A DNA stretch of 9,861 nucleotides. It comes from Comamonas sp. (GTDB lineage: Bacteria; Pseudomonadota; Gammaproteobacteria; Burkholderiales; Burkholderiaceae_C). The translations under genes were made by a program, and so were the position numbers. The stretch covers positions 1 to 9,861 of the forward strand of contig JAHAYB010000157.1 of NCBI GenBank assembly GCA_018384835.1, given 5' to 3'. The notes under the pieces are model-generated. The model saw nothing but the letters and a program-made list of their open reading frames with translations. It had not been told where the DNA came from and did no database searches. Shown here piece after piece: positions 5,531 through 9,861 of this stretch. Every line of letters starts with the position of its first letter. Position 1 is the stretch's first letter.

Positions 5531-6331
5531 TTAAAGCTGCGGGCGCAGCACCCGCGCCCCTTCTTGCAACAGGGGCAAGATGCTGCGCAGCAAGCCATCA
5601 GGCTGGCTTTGCTGGCCAGAGGCCACGACATTGAGCGCCGCCACCGTCACCCCCTGCATATTGCGCAGCGGCACAGCCAGGGCGTGGATGGACAGTTCAT
5701 GCTCCTGGCTGGCCAGGCAATAGTCTTGCTGGCGCACTTGTGCCAGCACCTGCTCTAAGGCAGCGGCCTGGGTGATGGTATGAGCCGTCAACTGGGGCAA
5801 ATCGTGCTGGGTGAGCCAAGCGCTTAAAGCCGCTGGCTCTAAAGCCGCCAGCAGCACCCGCCCGGTGGACGTTGCGTGTGCAGGCACACGAGTGCCCAGG
5901 TGCAGGCCGTGGGGCATCAGGCGCTCGCTTTTGTCATGCACCGCGCTGCGGGCAATCACAACCACCGCATCCCCATCCAGCAAGCCGCAGGTGTAGGACA
6001 GCCCGGTTTGCGCCGCCAGCCTATGCAGCAACGGCTGCACGATGCGCGGCAGCCGTGCCGATGCCAGATAGGCCCCCGAAAAGCGCAGCGCCTTGGGCGT
6101 GAGCCAAAAATATCCCCCCTCGCTTTCCAGATAGCCCAGATGCTGCAAGGTCAGCAAATGCCGCCGCGCTGCTGCCCGCGTTAGCCCGGTGCGCTGGGCG
6201 GCTAGGGTGGCGTTCAGGCGCTGGCGCTCGGTATCGAAGCTCTCTAGCACTGCCAATCCTTTAGCCAAGCCAGCAATAAAGTCGGCATGGGCAATGGGCG
6301 GCTGAGAGGGGGTAGAGCTGGGTATCGTCAT
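5531..6331 (-). CDS. pobR: PobR-type IclR-family transcriptional regulator
   Basis: This 266-residue protein has normal IclR length. The N-terminal winged helix-turn-helix spans about 17-80, beginning DFIAGLAKGLAVLESFD and including LTRAAARRHLLTLQHLGYLE as recognition region and wing. The IclR effector domain follows (about 95-262), with RVPAHATSTGRVLLA, DYCLASQEHELSIHALAVPL and VAALNVVAS. The FxxGLxxGLxVLExF opening is typical of the PcaR/PcaU/PobR subgroup that controls protocatechuate and 4-hydroxybenzoate catabolism. It is divergent from pobA and shares its operator region, so the likely role is 4-hydroxybenzoate-dependent activator of pobA. In Acinetobacter PobR is this type; in Pseudomonas a different AraC-type PobR is used. 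No Shine-Dalgarno is visible. Function is inferred from family and context. Confidence 0.9.
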   Translation of the reverse strand: MTIPSSTPSQPPIAHADFIAGLAKGLAVLESFDTERQRLNATLAAQRTGLTRAAARRHLLTLQHLGYLESEGGYFWLTPKALRFSGAYLASARLPRIVQPLLHRLAAQTGLSYTCGLLDGDAVVVIARSAVHDKSERLMPHGLHLGTRVPAHATSTGRVLLAALEPAALSAWLTQHDLPQLTAHTITQAAALEQVLAQVRQQDYCLASQEHELSIHALAVPLRNMQGVTVAALNVVASGQQSQPDGLLRSILPLLQEGARVLRPQL

Positions 6332-6342
6332 AGCAGCACATC

Positions 6343-6390
6343 TTGCGCGATGGTTGGACAGGGTGCGCGATTATCGCGCAAATTGCGCAA
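6343..6390. promoter_or_regulatory. PobR operator: palindrome plus 20-bp-phased third half-site
   Basis: TGCGCGAT-T-ATCGCGCA (6364-6380) is a perfect 17-bp palindrome. A further TGCGCGAT lies at 6344-6351, exactly 20 bp from the left arm and in the same orientation; taken as 10-bp half-sites, the gap is 10 bp. A related TGCGCAAC starts at 6384, another 20 bp on, inside the palindrome TTGCGCAA (6383-6390). Two half-sites forming a palindrome plus one in direct orientation 10 bp away is the published layout of the Acinetobacter PcaU/PobR operators. Binding by the adjacent PobR is inferred. Confidence 0.75.
6370..6375 (-). promoter_or_regulatory. Candidate -10 of pobR inside the operator
   Basis: GATAAT on the minus strand (5 of 6 matches to TATAAT) sits at the centre of the palindrome and would start transcription about 30 bases before the pobR ATG. 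No convincing -35 is 17 bp upstream. If real, bound PobR would block its own promoter, giving autorepression as reported for Acinetobacter PobR. Confidence 0.4.
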
Positions 6391-6434
6391 CAAGCCCTGG
6401 TTTTGTAGCGATGGGCTGATTACGCTAGCGCCGT

Positions 6435-6457
6435 CATCCATGCAACGGATGGTTTTT
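6435..6457 (+). terminator. Hairpin plus T5 in the pobA leader
   Basis: CATCC (6435-6439) pairs with GGATG (6447-6451) around a 7-base loop and is followed by GTTTTT. It could be a weak attenuator or a cap on read-through into pobA. With only 5 bp it may be chance. Confidence 0.25.
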
Positions 6458-6491
6458 GCATACACCCACACCTAAACCTAAACTTTTTTCC

Positions 6492-6497
6492 AGGAGA
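6492..6497 (+). promoter_or_regulatory. Shine-Dalgarno for pobA
   Basis: AGGAGA lies 9 bases before the ATG at 6507, giving strong initiation and fixing the pobA start. Confidence 0.85.
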
Positions 6498-6500
6498 TAA

Positions 6501-7703
<1,203 letters not shown>

Positions 7704-7725
7704 ACCCGCATTCGCACAGCTACAT

Positions 7726-7731
7726 TAAAAT
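7726..7731 (+). promoter_or_regulatory. Candidate -10 for purL
   Basis: TAAAAT (5 of 6 consensus bases) lies in the pobA-purL gap. Transcription would start near 7738, giving a leader of about 170 nt that begins right at the hairpin region. No consensus -35 is seen 16-18 bp upstream. Confidence 0.35.
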
Positions 7732-7744
7732 ACCCGTCCCGGGC

Positions 7745-7800
7745 TGCCAAAGCCCCTGCCGCTCTTGCTGTATCTAAGTAAGGTGGTGGGGGCTTTGGCG
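7745..7800 (+). other. Long G-U-containing hairpin in the purL leader
   Basis: Bases 7746-7763 pair with 7782-7799 over 18 consecutive positions: an 11-bp Watson-Crick core (GCCAAAGCCCC with GGGGCTTTGGC), then 7 more pairs including four G-U. A further U-G pair closes the base at 7745/7800, and the loop is 18 nt. The G-U pairs exist only in plus-strand RNA, which points to an RNA element of the purL transcript. No U-run follows, so it is not a simple pobA terminator. A smaller hairpin, GGGCT/AGCCC (7741-7745 with 7751-7755), uses the same bases and would be exclusive of it. Confidence 0.6.
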
Positions 7801-7824
7801 CATTTGCTGGTGGCTTTTGGCTTT

Positions 7825-7902
7825 ATGGCTTTGTACTGGCAAATGGGTTGTGCCCGCAGTGTGTTCTCTTTCTTTCTCTCTTGTTTTTCCCCACCACCAT
7901 AG
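7825..7902 (+). CDS. Possible 25-codon leader ORF upstream of purL
   Basis: ATG at 7825 opens a 25-codon frame (starting MALYWQMG, ending CFSPPP) that stops with TAG at 7900-7902, eight bases before the purL GTG and in a different frame. The three prolines directly before the stop are a known context for slow translation. There is no Shine-Dalgarno upstream, only GGCTTT repeats, so translation is uncertain. It could equally be a chance ORF. Confidence 0.25.
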   Translation: MALYWQMGCARSVFSFFLSCFSPPP

Positions 7903-7910
7903 GCCGTCTC

Positions 7911-9861
7911 GTGACCTTGCATTTGACTCCGTTGGAGGGCGCTAACGCCCTGAGCCAGTTTCGCGCCCAGCAGCTTTTAAGCGCCATTGCTGCGATTGCT
8001 CCCAAAATTACCGGCATCAGCGCCCGTTTTGTTCACCTTGTAGCCAGCCAGCAGCCCCTGCCGCCCGAGCAGGCGCAGCGCTTGGGCGAGTTGCTGTCCT
8101 ATGGCGATGCCGCTACTGGTACCGATACCAATAACGCTGAAGGGGAGCGCTTTATCGTCACCCCACGCTTGGGCACGATTTCGCCCTGGGCTTCCAAGGC
8201 GGGGGAAATTGCCCGTAACTGCGGCCTGGAGGTATTCCGCATTGAGCGCATTACCGAGTACCGCTTACAACTCAAAGGAGGCCTGCTTGGTGGCAAAACC
8301 GAACTGAGCGCCGAGCAGCGCAGCCAGATTGCCGCCCTCTTGCACGACCGCATGACCGAATCCGTCTTCGCCAGCCGCGCTGAGGCCGAGCAGTTGTTTG
8401 GCAGTCTGGCCGCCCAGCCGATGGAATTTGTCGATGTGCTGGCCGGTGGCCGTGCAGCGCTAGAGGCCGCCAATAGCGCTTGGGGCTTGGCACTGGCCGA
8501 GGACGAGATTGACTACTTGGTCAACGCCTTCCAAAAACTGGGGCGCAACCCCACCGACGTGGAATTGATGATGTTCGCCCAAGCCAACAGCGAGCATTGC
8601 CGCCACAAAATTTTCAATGCCCAGTTCACCATTGATGGCGTGGCGCAGGACAAATCGCTGTTCGCCATGATTCGCCATACCGAGCAGACCTCGCCGCAGC
8701 ACACCATCGTGGCTTACTCGGACAACGCCTCCATCATGCAAGGCCACGAGGTCGAGCGCTTTGTGGCGCGGTTTGACCCCGCCAGCGGCCAATCGCCCAG
8801 CTACACCCGCCAAAATGCCACCCACCATGTGCTGATGAAGGTGGAAACGCACAACCACCCCTCGGCCATCTCGCCCTTCCCCGGTGCATCGACGGGCGCA
8901 GGCGGCGAAATTCGTGACGAGGGCGCAACAGGGCGCGGCTCCAAACCCAAGGCGGGATTGACGGGCTTTACCGTCTCCAAGCTCTGGGGTAGTGAGGTCG
9001 GCAAACCGGCGCATATCGCCAGCCCTTTGCAAATCATGCTGGAAGGGCCTTTGGGCGGCGCATCGTTCAATAACGAGTTTGGCCGTCCGAACTTGACGGG
9101 CTACTTTCGCGAGTACGAGTTGCAAGTGGGCGACATCACCCGTGGTTATCACAAGCCCATCATGATTGCCGGTGGCTTGGGCGTGATTGATGCCCTGCAG
9201 ACCAAAAAAATCGCCTTCCCCGCTGGTACTTTGCTGATTCAACTGGGCGGCCCCGGAATGCGCATTGGCATGGGCGGCGGCGCAGCCAGTTCGATGGCCA
9301 GCGGAACCAATACGGCAGAACTGGATTTCGATTCCGTGCAGCGCGGGAATGCGGAAATTCAGCGCCGCGCCCAAGAAGTGATTAACCACTGCTGGGCGCA
9401 AGGGGCGGAAAACCCCATTTTGGCGATTCACGACGTGGGCGCGGGTGGCCTGTCCAACGCCTTCCCCGAGTTGACCAACGATGCCGGTCGCGGCGCACGT
9501 TTTGACCTTCGCGCCGTGCAGTTAGAGGAATCTGGCCTTGCGCCCAAGGAAATCTGGAGCAACGAAAGCCAAGAGCGCTATGTGATGGCGATTGCCCCAG
9601 AATCGCTGGCGCAGTTCCAAGCCTTCTGCGAGCGCGAACGCTGCCCGTTTGCCGTGATTGGCACCGCCACCGAAGAGCGCCAACTGGTGCTGGAAGATAC
9701 CGCCGTCGAGCAAGGCGAGCAGCAATTCCCCGTCGATATGCCGATGGACGTGCTATTGGGCAAGCCGCCCAAGCTGGTCAAAGATGTGCAAAGCGTGCAG
9801 CGCAGTTTTGCCCCCATTGACCTAACCGGCTTGCCGCTAGAAAAGGCCGTGATTGAAGTGC
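7911..9861 (+). CDS. purL: PurL, phosphoribosylformylglycinamidine synthase (N-terminal half, cut by window edge)
   Basis: The first 650 codons of a protein usually about 1300 residues long are present. The frame is uninterrupted from GTG ([20 protein letters not shown]) to the end. It follows the large single-chain proteobacterial type: an N-terminal PurS-like domain (about 1-150), the linker with [19 protein letters not shown], then the first AIRS-like ATP-binding domain. That domain has [11 protein letters not shown] (227-235 region), [15 protein letters not shown] (311-325), [54 protein letters not shown] (506 onward) and [11 protein letters not shown]. The enzyme makes FGAM from FGAR, ATP and glutamine, the fourth step of purine synthesis. 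The glutaminase domain lies beyond the window. GTG at 7911 is the best start by N-terminal similarity. It has no Shine-Dalgarno; a pyrimidine tract (7864-7892) lies upstream. Confidence 0.97.
   Translation, partial: MTLHLTPLEGANALSQFRAQQLLSAIAAIAPKITGISARFVHLVASQQPLPPEQAQRLGELLSYGDAATGTDTNNAEGERFIVTPRLGTISPWASKAGEIARNCGLEVFRIERITEYRLQLKGGLLGGKTELSAEQRSQIAALLHDRMTESVFASRAEAEQLFGSLAAQPMEFVDVLAGGRAALEAANSAWGLALAEDEIDYLVNAFQKLGRNPTDVELMMFAQANSEHCRHKIFNAQFTIDGVAQDKSLFAMIRHTEQTSPQHTIVAYSDNASIMQGHEVERFVARFDPASGQSPSYTRQNATHHVLMKVETHNHPSAISPFPGASTGAGGEIRDEGATGRGSKPKAGLTGFTVSKLWGSEVGKPAHIASPLQIMLEGPLGGASFNNEFGRPNLTGYFREYELQVGDITRGYHKPIMIAGGLGVIDALQTKKIAFPAGTLLIQLGGPGMRIGMGGGAASSMASGTNTAELDFDSVQRGNAEIQRRAQEVINHCWAQGAENPILAIHDVGAGGLSNAFPELTNDAGRGARFDLRAVQLEESGLAPKEIWSNESQERYVMAIAPESLAQFQAFCERERCPFAVIGTATEERQLVLEDTAVEQGEQQFPVDMPMDVLLGKPPKLVKDVQSVQRSFAPIDLTGLPLEKAVIEV

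Noticed and set aside
5423..6184. Plus-strand ORFs opposite pobR
   Set aside because: Antisense to a complete IclR protein; low-quality composition.
8460..9431. Long minus-strand ORF (323 codons) opposite purL
   Set aside because: It is fully antisense to well-conserved purL motifs, and its His/Gly/Ala-rich composition is that of a frame shadow in high-GC coding DNA.

Overview
The window looks like ordinary chromosomal DNA of a betaproteobacterium. Order Burkholderiales is most likely, and Comamonadaceae is a reasonable guess. The basis is high GC with short, dense intergenic spaces, an IclR-type regulator divergent from pobA, a DUF1841 protein, and PurL, RdgB and TsaD sequences of the proteobacterial type. 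I see no insertion sequence, integrase, phage gene, CRISPR array or defence gene.

Layout. Positions 1-466 (minus) hold the first ~155 codons of tsaD (tRNA t6A modification), cut by the window edge. Just upstream on the same strand is a DUF937 protein with a C-terminal EF-hand-like calcium loop (495-1157). A ~500-base stretch (1172-1669) follows with no confident gene; it holds nested inverted repeats and one doubtful cysteine-rich reading frame. Next comes a minus-strand tRNA-Val(GAC) unit with an extended -10 promoter and a textbook intrinsic terminator. On the plus strand rdgB (nucleotide-pool sanitation) converges on a DHH/DHHA1 phosphoesterase, and both genes have short tandem repeats at their stop codons. 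An M20D amidohydrolase diverges from the DHH gene and converges on a DUF1841 gene.

The clearest functional unit is pobR-pobA (5531-7703). PobR, an IclR-family activator, faces pobA, 4-hydroxybenzoate 3-monooxygenase, which makes protocatechuate. The intergenic region contains a perfect 17-bp palindrome and a third copy of the half-site exactly 20 bp away in direct orientation. This is the arrangement known for Acinetobacter PobR and PcaU operators.

The window ends in the first ~650 codons of purL (FGAM synthase, purine synthesis). Its ~170-nt leader carries a long hairpin with G-U pairs, a smaller hairpin that would exclude it, repeated GGCTTT elements, and a possible 25-codon leader ORF ending in Pro-Pro-Pro-stop eight bases before a GTG start that lacks a Shine-Dalgarno sequence. 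I found no wholly new multi-gene system. The purL leader and the structured 1172-1669 gap are the parts most worth a second look.
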